Shown here: positions 1-9,188 of the stretch, one piece after another
Position numbering within the stretch: position 1 is the stretch's first letter
Layout of the letters: each line of letters starts with the position of its first letter
NCBI GenBank assembly: GCA_947305805.1
Contig: CAMZEM010000009.1
Coordinates: forward strand, 1-32,908
Reading direction: 5' to 3'
Source: an uncultured Clostridia bacterium
GTDB lineage: Bacteria; Bacillota; Clostridia; Oscillospirales; UBA644
Length of the DNA: 32,908 nt
Notes under the pieces: model-generated
Told to the model about the DNA's origin: nothing
Databases searched by the model: none
Seen by the model: the letters and a program-made list of their open reading frames with translations, nothing else
Program-made: the position numbers and the translations under genes

Positions 1-1
1 T

Positions 2-220
2 ATTCAGGATCTTATAGTAAAACCGTCACATTTCAGAAAAGGCATAGGAAGCGAACTTATACGCAGAGTATCCGAAAAATATGCCGACGTAAGACAGTTT
101 GTGCTTATAACCGACCGTGAAGACACCGTTGCAAACGCTTTTTACAGATCTGTCGGGCTCGTTCCGGATATTAACGGCTTTCCCGTTAATATCTATTTCA
201 GAAAAATCGGAGATACTTAA
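2..220 (+). CDS. GNAT family N-acetyltransferase, C-terminal fragment (truncated by window edge)
   Basis: Open frame from base 2 to TAA at 218-220 reads IQDLIVKPSHFRKGIGSELIRRVSEKYADVRQFVLITDREDTVANAFYRSVGL; RKGIGSELI is a GNAT acetyl-CoA binding motif. Confidence 0.8.
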   Translation: MQDLIVKPSHFRKGIGSELIRRVSEKYADVRQFVLITDREDTVANAFYRSVGLVPDINGFPVNIYFRKIGDT

Positions 221-299
221 ATATATATCCGAAAACCGCCCCGATTTTGTTCTGACGGGACAAAAACTGTAAAAGACGGCAGTCGGTTGCGGTTATGTA

Positions 300-328
300 T
301 TGAAAAAACGAAAGAAATGTGATATAAT
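300..328 (+). promoter_or_regulatory. sigma-A-like promoter (TTGAAA-17-TATAAT)
   Basis: TTGAAA 300-305, 17-nt spacer, TATAAT 323-328 upstream of the 373 CDS. Confidence 0.7.
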
Positions 329-372
329 TGACAAAAACAGTCTGAAGTCCGATTTTCGGGGAGGAAATACTT

Positions 373-1500
373 ATGAAAAAAAGAATAATGGGATTATTGA
401 TTGCCGTAATTATGATTATTCCGCTGGTTTCGGGATGCGTAAATGCGGATACGCTGACGACGGGATCCGTTGCCGTTTTGCGGGACGAGGAATTCGGGAA
501 CGTATATATAGAGCCGACGATTGAAGAATTCAATGCGATGGGATTTTCTTTCGGAGACAGTTTAAATATCTCGTTTGACAACGGAAAAACTTTTAACGAT
601 ATTCCGTATTATTCCGGATACTACTGCCCCGTCGGGTCAATGCTTGCCTGCGGATACCCGGGATATCCCCACGTTGTTATAGCAAGAAACTACGGCGCGG
701 GAACGTGGGAAGAATTTGAGATGACTGAGTCCTCGCGCGTAACCGTTACGCTTAACGAAAAAGGGAAATATCTTGCCGTGCAGGAGCTTTACGCCCTTCA
801 GTATTCTGACGACCGCAACGATTACGACTCCGACGTTATGTTTTCCAATTTCCGCGCAGTTAAAGGCGGGTCTCTTAAAGATAATCTGATATACCGCTCT
901 GCCTCCCCCTGTGACAATCAGCATCTTCGCGCCTCATGCACAAATGCGCTTACGGAAGAGGCGGGCATACGATTTGTGCTGAATCTTTCGGACAATGAGA
1001 AAAAATACACGGCTTATACGGAAGCCGAAGATTTCAATTCCGCCTACTACGATTCGCTTTACCGTGAAGGAAAAGTCCTTCTTCTGGGGCTGAATGCGAA
1101 TTACCGCGCGGAAACGTTTGCGAAAATCATATCGGAAGCCCTTCTGACAATGGCTGAAAACGACGGTCCGTGTCTTATTCACTGCGTTGAGGGTAAAGAC
1201 AGAACGGGGTTTGTCTGCGCGCTCATACTTGCCCTTGCCGATGGCACGGCTCAGGAAATAATTGACGATTACATGATTACGTACTACAATTATTACGGAG
1301 TTACGAAAGAAAAAATGCCCGAACGGTATGCGGCGGTACAGGGCAACGTAAACGATTTTATTTACTTTCTCTGCAATGCGGAAACGGGAACGGCGTTTGA
1401 CGGTCTTGACCTTAAAAAAGGCGCGGAAGACTATCTTACTCTGGGCGGACTCGACGCTGACGGCATCGCGCGCATAGAGGAGTATTTAACAGGCAAATAA
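373..1500 (+). CDS. Tyrosine-protein phosphatase-like lipoprotein
   Basis: Lipobox LVSGC at N-terminus; HCVEGKDRTG matches the HCxxGKDRTG (CX5R) phosphatase P-loop; GGAGG RBS. Confidence 0.8.
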   Translation: MKKRIMGLLIAVIMIIPLVSGCVNADTLTTGSVAVLRDEEFGNVYIEPTIEEFNAMGFSFGDSLNISFDNGKTFNDIPYYSGYYCPVGSMLACGYPGYPHVVIARNYGAGTWEEFEMTESSRVTVTLNEKGKYLAVQELYALQYSDDRNDYDSDVMFSNFRAVKGGSLKDNLIYRSASPCDNQHLRASCTNALTEEAGIRFVLNLSDNEKKYTAYTEAEDFNSAYYDSLYREGKVLLLGLNANYRAETFAKIISEALLTMAENDGPCLIHCVEGKDRTGFVCALILALADGTAQEIIDDYMITYYNYYGVTKEKMPERYAAVQGNVNDFIYFLCNAETGTAFDGLDLKKGAEDYLTLGGLDADGIARIEEYLTGK

Positions 1501-2006
1501 AAAAGCGGAAGATTATCGTAATAGGCAGTCCCGGAGCGGGAAAAAGCACTTTTGCGAGAAAACTTCGCGACATAACCCACCTGCCTCTTTACTATCTTGA
1601 CATGATATGGCACAAAGCCGATAAAACGCATATTTCGCGTGAAGAATTTGACGGAAAACTCACGGAAATACTTAAAACCGACGAGTGGATAATCGACGGA
1701 GAATATTCACGAACGCTTGAAATGCGTATGCGGGAGTGCGATACGGTATTTCTGCTGGATTTCCCGCCTGACGTCTGCATTGACGGAATAAAAAGCCGCA
1801 TCGGTAAGAAACGCGAAGATATGCCCTGGATTGCAGAAAGCGACGACGGGGATTTTTTGCGGTACGTCCGTGATTTTCAGACGGAACAGCTGCCTGAAAT
1901 ATACAGACTGCTTGAAAAATACAAAAACAGCGCGGAGATTCATGTTTTCCTATCAAGAGCGGAGGCAGACGGTTTTTTAAAGGAGTATATAAATGGCAAG
2001 CGATAA
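1497..2006 (+). CDS. P-loop nucleoside kinase-like protein (adenylate kinase / 'topology modulation' FlaR-like), non-canonical start
   Basis: Reading through gives (I)KKRKIIVIGSPGAGKSTFARKLRDITHLPLYYLDMIWHKAD...; Walker A lies upstream of the ATG at 1602 and no ATG/GTG/TTG exists between the in-frame TGA at 1458 and 1602. Confidence 0.7.
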   Translation: MKKRKIIVIGSPGAGKSTFARKLRDITHLPLYYLDMIWHKADKTHISREEFDGKLTEILKTDEWIIDGEYSRTLEMRMRECDTVFLLDFPPDVCIDGIKSRIGKKREDMPWIAESDDGDFLRYVRDFQTEQLPEIYRLLEKYKNSAEIHVFLSRAEADGFLKEYINGKR

Positions 2007-2313
2007 AGAATATCTTGATTACATTCTTGAACAGCTGTCTAAAGCCGACGGGATAACATACAAACCGATGATGGGCGAGTATATTCTTTACTGTCGGGGA
2101 AAGATTTTCGGAGGAATATACGACAACAGATTTCTTGTTAAACCGACGAAATCCGCAAAAGAGCTGATGCCCGACGCGGAAAGTGCGCTGCCTTACGAAG
2201 GGGCAAAAGAGATGCTGCTTGCTGACAACGTTGAAGACAAAGATTTTTTAAGAGATCTTATAAATGCGATTTGCGAAGATCTACCCGAAAAGAAGAAAAC
2301 GAAGAGGAATTAA
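1993..2313 (+). CDS. TfoX/Sxy N-terminal domain protein
   Basis: KPMMGEYILYCRGKIFGGIYDNRFLVKPT...ADNVEDKDFLRDLI resembles the TfoX_N family; 14-nt overlap with the previous CDS. Confidence 0.75.
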   Translation: MASDKEYLDYILEQLSKADGITYKPMMGEYILYCRGKIFGGIYDNRFLVKPTKSAKELMPDAESALPYEGAKEMLLADNVEDKDFLRDLINAICEDLPEKKKTKRN

Positions 2314-2314
2314 T

Positions 2315-3061
2315 ATGGAATATATCAGAGTAACAAAAGAAAACATTGAAACAGAACATATCTGCTGCGCAATTTCAAACAATAAAGACGTGCAGGTGTC
2401 GTCAAAAAAAGCGTGGCTTACGGAACGCTTTGACGAAGGGCTTGTTTTTCTGAAAAGCGCGGAGCGCGGAAAATGCTTTATTGAATATATTCCCGCGGAA
2501 AACGCCTGGAATCCGATTAACGCAGACGGGTATACGTTTATTGACTGTCTTTGGGTTTCAGGCTCATTCAAAGGACACGGTTATTCGAACGATCTGCTCG
2601 GAGCGTGTATCGACGACAGCAGAAAAAAGGGGAAATCGGGGCTTTGCATACTGTCTTCCGCAAAGAAAAAACCGTTTCTTGCCGACCCTAAATTTTTAAA
2701 ATACAAGGGGTTTTCCGTCTGTGACGAGGCGGACAACGGTATTCAGCTGTGGTATCTGCCGTTTGACAAAAGCGCGCCCGCGCCGTCTTTTAAGGAATGC
2801 GCAAGGCATCCCCGTATAAACGAAAACGGATACGTCCTTTTTTATACGAGCCAGTGTCCGTTCAACGCAAAATACGTGCCGATCCTCGAAAAAACCGCAG
2901 AAGAAAACGGAATACCGTTCAAAGCGGTTCATATAACGAATAAGGCGGAGGCACAAAACGCACCTACGCCCATAACGGTATACGCTCTGTTTTACAACGG
3001 GGAATATCTTACAAACGAACAGATGAACGACACGAAGTTTCTGAAACTTGTATCACAATAA
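2315..3061 (+). CDS. GNAT N-acetyltransferase with YoaP-like C-terminal domain
   Basis: MEYIRVTKENIETEHICCAISNNKDVQVSSKKAWL... C-terminal YTSQCPFNAKYVP / NGEYLTNEQMN typical of YoaP-like proteins; adjacent to the TfoX gene. Confidence 0.7.
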   Translation: MEYIRVTKENIETEHICCAISNNKDVQVSSKKAWLTERFDEGLVFLKSAERGKCFIEYIPAENAWNPINADGYTFIDCLWVSGSFKGHGYSNDLLGACIDDSRKKGKSGLCILSSAKKKPFLADPKFLKYKGFSVCDEADNGIQLWYLPFDKSAPAPSFKECARHPRINENGYVLFYTSQCPFNAKYVPILEKTAEENGIPFKAVHITNKAEAQNAPTPITVYALFYNGEYLTNEQMNDTKFLKLVSQ

Positions 3062-3067
3062 ATAATA

Positions 3068-3099
3068 CGGCAAACTGCTAAACAGTTTGCCGGTTTTTT
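3068..3099. terminator. Intrinsic (possibly bidirectional) terminator
   Basis: CGGCAAACTG-CTAAA-CAGTTTGCCG followed by GTTTTTT-type tract, between convergent genes. Confidence 0.85.
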
Positions 3100-3100
3100 A

Positions 3101-4498
3101 TCAGTTAAGATAATCGTTGTAGAGTTTATCAAGACTTGCCTGCATTTTATCCGCAATGCTTTCAAGGGTTTCCGATACGCCTGCGGTGCCTCTTGTCATG
3201 GCAAGAAGTTTGGGCTGAAGAAGGTCGCTGAACGGAGTGTATGCGGTGTAGTCAAAAAACGCCTCGTCTCTGAGAATCTGGAAATACTCGAAAGATTCTT
3301 CCGTAAAGAACGTAGTTCTTCTGAAATCGTCCTGCCACGTTTCTGTAGTTTCTCCGGGAAGCGGCTGGAACATATAGGGAAGCAGAATTTCCATTACTTC
3401 GGGATCGGTGCTCAGAGTGGCATACATAAACCTTGTCCAGTAAGAGTATGCCGTTCTCGATTTTGTTCCCGCTCCGCTCGGTCCTTCGGGGAAATAAATC
3501 CATTCGTATGCGTCTTCCATGCGGTATGAAAGGTTGTCTGCGCCCTCGTCGGAAAGGCCGAGATGAGTGTATTCAACGAAAAACGCGCGTCTGTTTTCTA
3601 TAAACGGGGTGATATTCTGTCTGTTGCCGCCGTCACAGATAAGATCGCGCTCGGCAAGATCGCGGATAAAATCCATTGCCTCTCTCGCCTCTTTGCTGTT
3701 AAGCGCATAAGAAAGGGTTCCGTCTTCGTTTTTAACCGCGACTCTGGCATTGTTTGAATAAAGCGCGGCAAATTCAAGATACGGTTCGCTTGTATAGGCA
3801 CGCGCGTAAGTGCACATTTCGGGATCGGGGTCGGACGTATCGTGAATTGCTTCGCACAGCTTTTCGAGAGTGGCCCATGTCCATTCGCCCTGTTCGTCAA
3901 GCTCGTGAGGAGAAGTTTGCCGATAATCGGATATTACCCTCGGGTTAAACCACATTGCGGGCATGGTGTCAGCAGCGGGAAAGCCCCAGTAATACGATAT
4001 AATACCGTAGTATTCGCCCGCAAAGCTGCCGCCTTCAAGAATGCTCGGAGTGCCGTAAAGTCCGGATTCAAGGTCTAAATTCATATTCGAAAACGGAATG
4101 AAATATCCGTTCTGTATATATTTGCCGTTTACGATTTCGTTTATTTTTACCGCCATAAGGTCTGCGTATTTCATGCCTGCCGCCGAACGGATTACAAGCT
4201 CTCCCGCGCTGCAGTCGTCACGCACGGTAATTTTAACGTTGAAGTTTTCTTCCGTATCTTTATACCGCTGAAGAAGGCGGTCGCCTCTTGCGGTGTTACC
4301 CGACTGAGGGTTCAAAGGGTTTTCGGACCCCGCGCGGGCAGACGCCATAATAAACTCGTATCCGCCGAGATCCGTTTTGCCGTCGTTTACCGCGGAAGAG
4401 TATTCGGGAACGGTTTCCTGTTCCGGATTCTGCGCGCACGCAACTGCAAGAATAAGTATTATTATGAAAATCGCAACGGTTTTTATTGTTTTTGTCAT
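3101..4498 (-). CDS. Extracellular solute-binding-protein-like lipoprotein (divergent paralog)
   Basis: MTKTIKTVAIFIIILILAVACAQ lipobox; ETVPEY...DLGGYEF N-terminal motif shared with three other window proteins; WTWATLEKLCEAI SBP-like motif. Confidence 0.7.
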   Translation of the reverse strand: MTKTIKTVAIFIIILILAVACAQNPEQETVPEYSSAVNDGKTDLGGYEFIMASARAGSENPLNPQSGNTARGDRLLQRYKDTEENFNVKITVRDDCSAGELVIRSAAGMKYADLMAVKINEIVNGKYIQNGYFIPFSNMNLDLESGLYGTPSILEGGSFAGEYYGIISYYWGFPAADTMPAMWFNPRVISDYRQTSPHELDEQGEWTWATLEKLCEAIHDTSDPDPEMCTYARAYTSEPYLEFAALYSNNARVAVKNEDGTLSYALNSKEAREAMDFIRDLAERDLICDGGNRQNITPFIENRRAFFVEYTHLGLSDEGADNLSYRMEDAYEWIYFPEGPSGAGTKSRTAYSYWTRFMYATLSTDPEVMEILLPYMFQPLPGETTETWQDDFRRTTFFTEESFEYFQILRDEAFFDYTAYTPFSDLLQPKLLAMTRGTAGVSETLESIADKMQASLDKLYNDYLN

Positions 4499-4561
4499 TT
4501 ATATTCCCCCGAATCGGTGCAATTGCCGCAAAGCACCGCTGTCTGTTGTTTATGTAAATAA

Positions 4562-4591
4562 ATTATATCATATATCCGCCGGAAAAATCAA
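4562..4591 (-). promoter_or_regulatory. Candidate sigma-A promoter for the 4498 minus-strand gene
   Basis: On minus strand TTGATT-18-TATAAT. Confidence 0.45.
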
Positions 4592-4632
4592 TACCCGACA
4601 CAAACTTTTTTGATACGAGTCTTAAAGCGAAC

Positions 4633-4661
4633 TTGACACAGAGTTTGAAATATAGTATAAT
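4633..4661 (+). promoter_or_regulatory. sigma-A promoter (TTGACA-17-TATAAT)
   Basis: TTGACA 4633-4638, TATAAT 4656-4661, upstream of CDS 4698. Confidence 0.85.
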
Positions 4662-4697
4662 GATTAAGAACAATCCGTCAGTTTGAGGAAAAAAGCA

Positions 4698-5096
4698 ATG
4701 GAATATGAAGACGAACGCCGTTTTATACAGCAGTTTATACGCAAAGAAAGGCGTGAACGTTTGCTTTACGAAATTACTTCACCGAAAAAGCGCATTCGCG
4801 GGCTTAACAGATTCTGTCATCAGGCAGACGAGTTTATCGACCAGTCGAAAATCTTTCTGCAGGGAAACGACATTGAAAGCAAGAAAGAATTTGAGCATTT
4901 CGTTGCCGGTCACAACGAACTTTGCCGAGTGATTTCCGCGGATTTATGGATTGACGGTTATTTTCCCCTTTCGGATGCGGTCTTGCAGGCGTCGGCGTGT
5001 TTTGATGCGGTGATTGTCATCGGAAGCTGCTTTGCTCTGGTGTATGCGGAAACAATGAAAGGCGGAAGAGACAAATATCTGCTTTTTGAGCAGTGA
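4698..5096 (+). CDS. Hypothetical protein
   Basis: ORF with GAGG RBS 9 nt upstream of ATG 4698 and a consensus promoter; no family recognised. Confidence 0.7.
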   Translation: MEYEDERRFIQQFIRKERRERLLYEITSPKKRIRGLNRFCHQADEFIDQSKIFLQGNDIESKKEFEHFVAGHNELCRVISADLWIDGYFPLSDAVLQASACFDAVIVIGSCFALVYAETMKGGRDKYLLFEQ

Positions 5097-5123
5097 AAAC
5101 CATTATTTATAAAGGAGAGAAAA

Positions 5124-6164
5124 ATGAGTATGACTAAACCCGTTGCGGGAAAAGACGGCAACAGATATGTACCGTTTGAAAAGCGCACAGGAGAGAGCTC
5201 CACGGTATTTTTTACGAGAGATCTTTCGGAAGAGGGACTTAAAAAAGTATTCGACAAAATAAGTTCCGTGCTTTGCGGAAAAATCGCAGTTAAACTTCAT
5301 ACGGGCGAAGCCGAAGGTCCGAATATAATACCGCGTCCGTGGGTAAAGGAGCTTTTTGCATCCCGTATTAAAGATGCGACGATAATTGAAACGAACACAT
5401 ACTATGAGGGCAGCCGCTATACAACCGAAGCGCACCGCAAAACGCTTGAAACGAACGGATGGACGTTCTGTCCCGTTGATATTACGGACAGCGAAGGCGT
5501 TGCCGCTCTTCCCGTAAAAGGCGGAAAATGGTTTAACGAGATGCACGTCGGCAAGAGCATGCTTAATTATGACTCTCTGCTCGTTTTAACGCATTTTAAA
5601 GGGCATACGATGGGCGGTTTCGGCGGCAGCAACAAAAATATCGGCATCGGATGCGCCGACGGACGGATAGGCAAGGCGGAAATTCACACCGCAAAAGGTT
5701 CCGACAATATGTGGAGCATTGCCGAAGAGGAGCTTATGGAGCGAATAAGCGAAAGCACGAAAGCAACAATAGATTTCTTTGCGCCGCACGTATGCTATAT
5801 AAACGTTATGCGCAATATGTCCGTTTCGTGCGACTGCGAAGGTCCTCACGCGGAACCCGTTGTAACGCCCGACGTGGGAATAGTGGCATCGCTTGATATT
5901 CTGGCTGCAGACAACGCATGCATAGACCTTATTTACAACCTGAAAGACGGCGGAGGAAAGGCGATGATTGAGCGCGTTGAGACCCGTCACGGACTCAGAC
6001 AGCTCAGCTATATGAAGGAACTCGGCATGGGCAACGACCGCTACACTCTTATAGACGTTGACAACGCCGATGCGGTAATTACGGCGGCAGAGGCGGTAAA
6101 AGACGTCAGTCCCGAATGGAAACCCGATAAATACAATACGTTTAAGGGAAGAAACAGGATCTGA
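5124..6164 (+). CDS. DUF362 domain-containing protein
   Basis: GKIAVKLHTGE..., LVLTHFKGHTMGGFGGSNKNIGIGCADGRIGKAEIH, VGIVASLDILAADNACIDL typical of DUF362 proteins; AAGGAGAG RBS. Confidence 0.85.
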   Translation: MSMTKPVAGKDGNRYVPFEKRTGESSTVFFTRDLSEEGLKKVFDKISSVLCGKIAVKLHTGEAEGPNIIPRPWVKELFASRIKDATIIETNTYYEGSRYTTEAHRKTLETNGWTFCPVDITDSEGVAALPVKGGKWFNEMHVGKSMLNYDSLLVLTHFKGHTMGGFGGSNKNIGIGCADGRIGKAEIHTAKGSDNMWSIAEEELMERISESTKATIDFFAPHVCYINVMRNMSVSCDCEGPHAEPVVTPDVGIVASLDILAADNACIDLIYNLKDGGGKAMIERVETRHGLRQLSYMKELGMGNDRYTLIDVDNADAVITAAEAVKDVSPEWKPDKYNTFKGRNRI

Positions 6165-6180
6165 TTACATAATGAGATAT

Positions 6181-6217
6181 GACCCGACATGAAACACTGT
6201 CGGGTCGACTTTTGTTT
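6181..6217 (+). terminator. Intrinsic terminator
   Basis: GACCCGACA-tgaaacac-TGTCGGGTC followed by T-rich ACTTTTGTTTT. Confidence 0.85.
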
Positions 6218-6266
6218 TACGGTTGTTATCCGATTTTGCCATCGCCCTGTTTTATTGCAAAAAAAC

Positions 6267-6295
6267 TTGACAAACGGCGTTGAATGAATTATAAT
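6267..6295 (+). promoter_or_regulatory. sigma-A promoter (TTGACA-17-TATAAT)
   Basis: TTGACA 6267-6272, TATAAT 6290-6295, upstream of CDS 6339. Confidence 0.85.
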
Positions 6296-6338
6296 CTTAT
6301 AAAGAGTTTTTAATAAAACAATAATATTCGGAGAAATT

Positions 6339-6968
6339 ATGGCTGAAAAAGATAAAATGCATACGGGAGAGCTGTATCTGCCCGGAGACCCCGAAATAAT
6401 GGAATGGCAGACGAAGTGTCTTGACCGTCTTTACGATTTTAACGCCACGAGGCCGACGGAGTTTGAAAAGCGTGAAAAACTGCTGAAAGAGATGTTTGCC
6501 GAAATCGGGGAAGGATGCTATATAGAGCCGCCGTTTCATTCGAATTTCGGAGGAGCGCACTGTCATTTCGGCAAAAACATATACGCAAATTTCGGACTTA
6601 CGCTTGTTGACGATACGGATATATACGTAGGAGATCATACGATGTTCGGTCCGCACGTTACGGTTGCAACGGCGGGACATCCGATATACCCTGCGCTGCG
6701 CGAAAAGCAGTATCAGTACAATATACCCGTTCATATCGGCAGAAACTGCTGGATAGGCGCAGGTGTGCTGATTATGCCGGGGGTTAATATAGGAGACAAC
6801 ACGGTTATCGGCGCGGGAAGCGTTGTAACAAAAGATATTCCCGCAAACGTGCTCGCTTTCGGCAGTCCGTGCAGAGTGCAGAGAGAGATAAACGGACACG
6901 ATGCGGAATTTTACTGGAGAGACAGAAAAATTCCGACTGAAATAGCTGAAAAATACGGTATTAAATAA
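6339..6968 (+). CDS. Maltose/galactoside-type sugar O-acetyltransferase (left-handed beta-helix)
   Basis: HFGKNIYANFGLTLVDDTDIYVGDHTMFGPHV...IGRNCWIGAGVLIMPGVNIGDNTVIGAGSVVTKDIPAN hexapeptide repeats. Confidence 0.92.
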   Translation: MAEKDKMHTGELYLPGDPEIMEWQTKCLDRLYDFNATRPTEFEKREKLLKEMFAEIGEGCYIEPPFHSNFGGAHCHFGKNIYANFGLTLVDDTDIYVGDHTMFGPHVTVATAGHPIYPALREKQYQYNIPVHIGRNCWIGAGVLIMPGVNIGDNTVIGAGSVVTKDIPANVLAFGSPCRVQREINGHDAEFYWRDRKIPTEIAEKYGIK

Positions 6969-7000
6969 CGGCTAAAATCTGACGCTGACCGGAGACAATA

Positions 7001-7780
7001 ATGAAAAACAGTTATAATACGGATGTTGCCCTGCTTACGGTTACAACAACGGAATACCGCGCGGTTATGCATTTTCATGACTGGAAGGCAAAAACGTTTG
7101 TAAACGACGAGCAGATATACGATGTAACGACATTTGAAAACAACGGAAAAGAGCGCTCGCTTATACACGCAAAAATAGGAGAAATGGGCATGACCGCGGC
7201 AGCCGCCACGGCAATGAAAGTAATATACACTTTCCGCCCGAGATATCTCATAATGACGGGAATTGCGGCGGGAGTTGCGCAGGAGGATATTGAGGAGCAG
7301 ATATACGGTGACGTTATCGTTCCGGATATAGTATGGAATTATTCCGCGGGAAAATTCGTCAGCCCCGACAAAGCGAACATAGTATACGGGAATATCGGTT
7401 TTCTGCCAAGATCGTCTTCGGAATCAATTCCGGAGGAAATAATGCCTCTGATCAAAAAAGCCGCCGAGTCGGACGAAAACCCCTGTCACGTATTTATCGG
7501 CCCGATGGCATGCGGAAGCACCGTAGTTGCGAGCAGGGAACTTCTGGAAAAACAGGTTTATTCGCAATACAGACATACGGCGGGTCTGGATATGGAATCA
7601 TACGCCGTGGTTTACGCGGCAAACCATTCAAGCGATCCGAAGCCGATACCTCTGATAGTAAAGAGCGTATGCGATTTTGCGGACAGCAACAAATCGGACG
7701 ACTATCAGCGTTTTGCGGCATACTCAAGCTGTGAATTTGCAAAGCATCTTTATGAAAAAGTTTTGCCTATGGATGACTGA
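7001..7780 (+). CDS. Nucleoside phosphorylase / MTA-SAH nucleosidase superfamily protein
   Basis: MTGIAAGV, GPMACGSTVVAS, GLDMESYAVVYAA, KSVCDFADSNK: PNP_UDP-type motifs. Confidence 0.82.
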   Translation: MKNSYNTDVALLTVTTTEYRAVMHFHDWKAKTFVNDEQIYDVTTFENNGKERSLIHAKIGEMGMTAAAATAMKVIYTFRPRYLIMTGIAAGVAQEDIEEQIYGDVIVPDIVWNYSAGKFVSPDKANIVYGNIGFLPRSSSESIPEEIMPLIKKAAESDENPCHVFIGPMACGSTVVASRELLEKQVYSQYRHTAGLDMESYAVVYAANHSSDPKPIPLIVKSVCDFADSNKSDDYQRFAAYSSCEFAKHLYEKVLPMDD

Positions 7781-7825
7781 ATCGGTAAATGACAATAACT
7801 AAACATAAGAATTCGGGATTTAATT

Positions 7826-9184
7826 ATGAATGCAACTGAACTGATTTCAAAACTTATAGGAACTCTTGCGGTAATACTCGTTATTTCCGCATTTATCGGC
7901 GGAAGCGATCTTGTTTCAAAAGTTTTTAAAACCGAAAAAAAATGGATTTATTCGCTGATAATGGGTTTTCTCGGCGGTATATTCGGTATTTACGGCAATA
8001 TTTCGGGCTTTGAGCTGAACGGCGCTGTTATTTCCGTTCGCGATATAGGCCCGATGCTCGCGGGTTTTACGGGCGGTCCGTTAGGAGGACTGCTTGCGGG
8101 ACTTATTGCCGGCATACACAGACTGACAATGGGCGGTCTGACGGCGCAGGCATGCGTGGTGGCAACCTGCCTGATAGGTCTTATCTGCGGCCTTCTTTCG
8201 ATTAGGTGGTATAAACAAATAGCAAAGCCGTATTTTGCGCTGCTTTTAAGCGCGGCAATGGAAGCGTTTCACCTGTGCATTGTGCTTTTAATGGTAAAAC
8301 CGTTTGAAACCGCGCTTGACATAGTTAAACAGATCGCTTTGCCGTTTATTGTGATAAATGCGCTCGGCTTTATGATGATGATAGCGATTATGACGTATAC
8401 CGAAAAGCAGCGCACGCTTGCTCTCGAAAAAAGCCGTCTGCAATCGGAGCTTGAAGTTGCAAACGTTATTCAGCATTCTCTTCTGCCGACCGTAAACGAA
8501 GACTACCCCGGATGCAGGGAGCTTGACGTCAGCGCTTCGATGGAAGCGGCAAAAGAAGTGGGCGGCGACTTTTACGATCTCTTTTTTGTTGATTCCACGC
8601 ATATTGCGTTTGTTATAGGCGACGTTTCGGGAAAAGGCGTTCCCGCAGCGCTGTTTATGGCAACATCGAAAATCACGCTGCAAAACTGCATAAGAGATAT
8701 TCCGAATCTTTCCGAAGCGATAGAAACCGCAAACAACTCTCTTTGTGCGCGCAACGATGCGGAAATGTTTGTTACGCTCTGGGTAGGTGTTCTTGATTTG
8801 ACAAGCGGACTTATGACGTTTGTAAGCGCAGGACACAACCCCCCTGTCCTTCTTCACAACGGCAAAGCGGATTTTATGAGAATAAAAAACGGATTTGTGC
8901 TTGCCGGCATGGAGGGAATGAAATATAAACAGAACAGCGTTCAGCTTGAAGAGGGCGACACGGTTTATTTATATACAGACGGCATTACGGAAGCGGAGGA
9001 CGCAAAGCACAATCTTTTCGGTGAAGAAAGACTGATTAACTGCTTTGAAAACAAAAGCGAAAGCAGTTCCGCACAGATACTGGAGGATGTTAAAAATTCA
9101 ATTGACGGTTTTATTAACGGCAACAGTCAGTTTGACGATATGACGATGCTTTGTTTCAGGTTTAAAGAGAAAAGAAAAGACTGA
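7826..9184 (+). CDS. SpoIIE-type PP2C protein phosphatase with N-terminal 5TM-LYT-like membrane sensor
   Basis: N-terminal TM segments with DIGPMLAGFTGGPLGGLLAGLIAGIHRLTMGG (LytS-like); C-terminal GGDFYDLFFVDSTHIAFVIGDVSGKGVPAALFMA and FDDMTML. Confidence 0.9.
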   Translation: MNATELISKLIGTLAVILVISAFIGGSDLVSKVFKTEKKWIYSLIMGFLGGIFGIYGNISGFELNGAVISVRDIGPMLAGFTGGPLGGLLAGLIAGIHRLTMGGLTAQACVVATCLIGLICGLLSIRWYKQIAKPYFALLLSAAMEAFHLCIVLLMVKPFETALDIVKQIALPFIVINALGFMMMIAIMTYTEKQRTLALEKSRLQSELEVANVIQHSLLPTVNEDYPGCRELDVSASMEAAKEVGGDFYDLFFVDSTHIAFVIGDVSGKGVPAALFMATSKITLQNCIRDIPNLSEAIETANNSLCARNDAEMFVTLWVGVLDLTSGLMTFVSAGHNPPVLLHNGKADFMRIKNGFVLAGMEGMKYKQNSVQLEEGDTVYLYTDGITEAEDAKHNLFGEERLINCFENKSESSSAQILEDVKNSIDGFINGNSQFDDMTMLCFRFKEKRKD

Positions 9185-9188
9185 TACT

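Noticed and set aside
300-524. 74-aa ORF MKKRKKCDIIDKNS...
   Set aside because: Begins at the -35 of the promoter for the 373 CDS and overlaps that gene out of frame; no RBS.
1602-2006. ORF-caller start at ATG 1602 for the P-loop gene
   Set aside because: Would remove the Walker A motif encoded just upstream in the same frame; replaced by a non-canonical start at ~1497.
6297-6899. 200-aa minus-strand ORF opposite the sugar O-acetyltransferase
   Set aside because: Antisense to a clear hexapeptide-repeat acyltransferase; composition is typical of reverse-complement translation.
8288-8857. 189-aa minus-strand ORF within the SpoIIE phosphatase gene
   Set aside because: Antisense shadow; the plus-strand domain architecture is clear.
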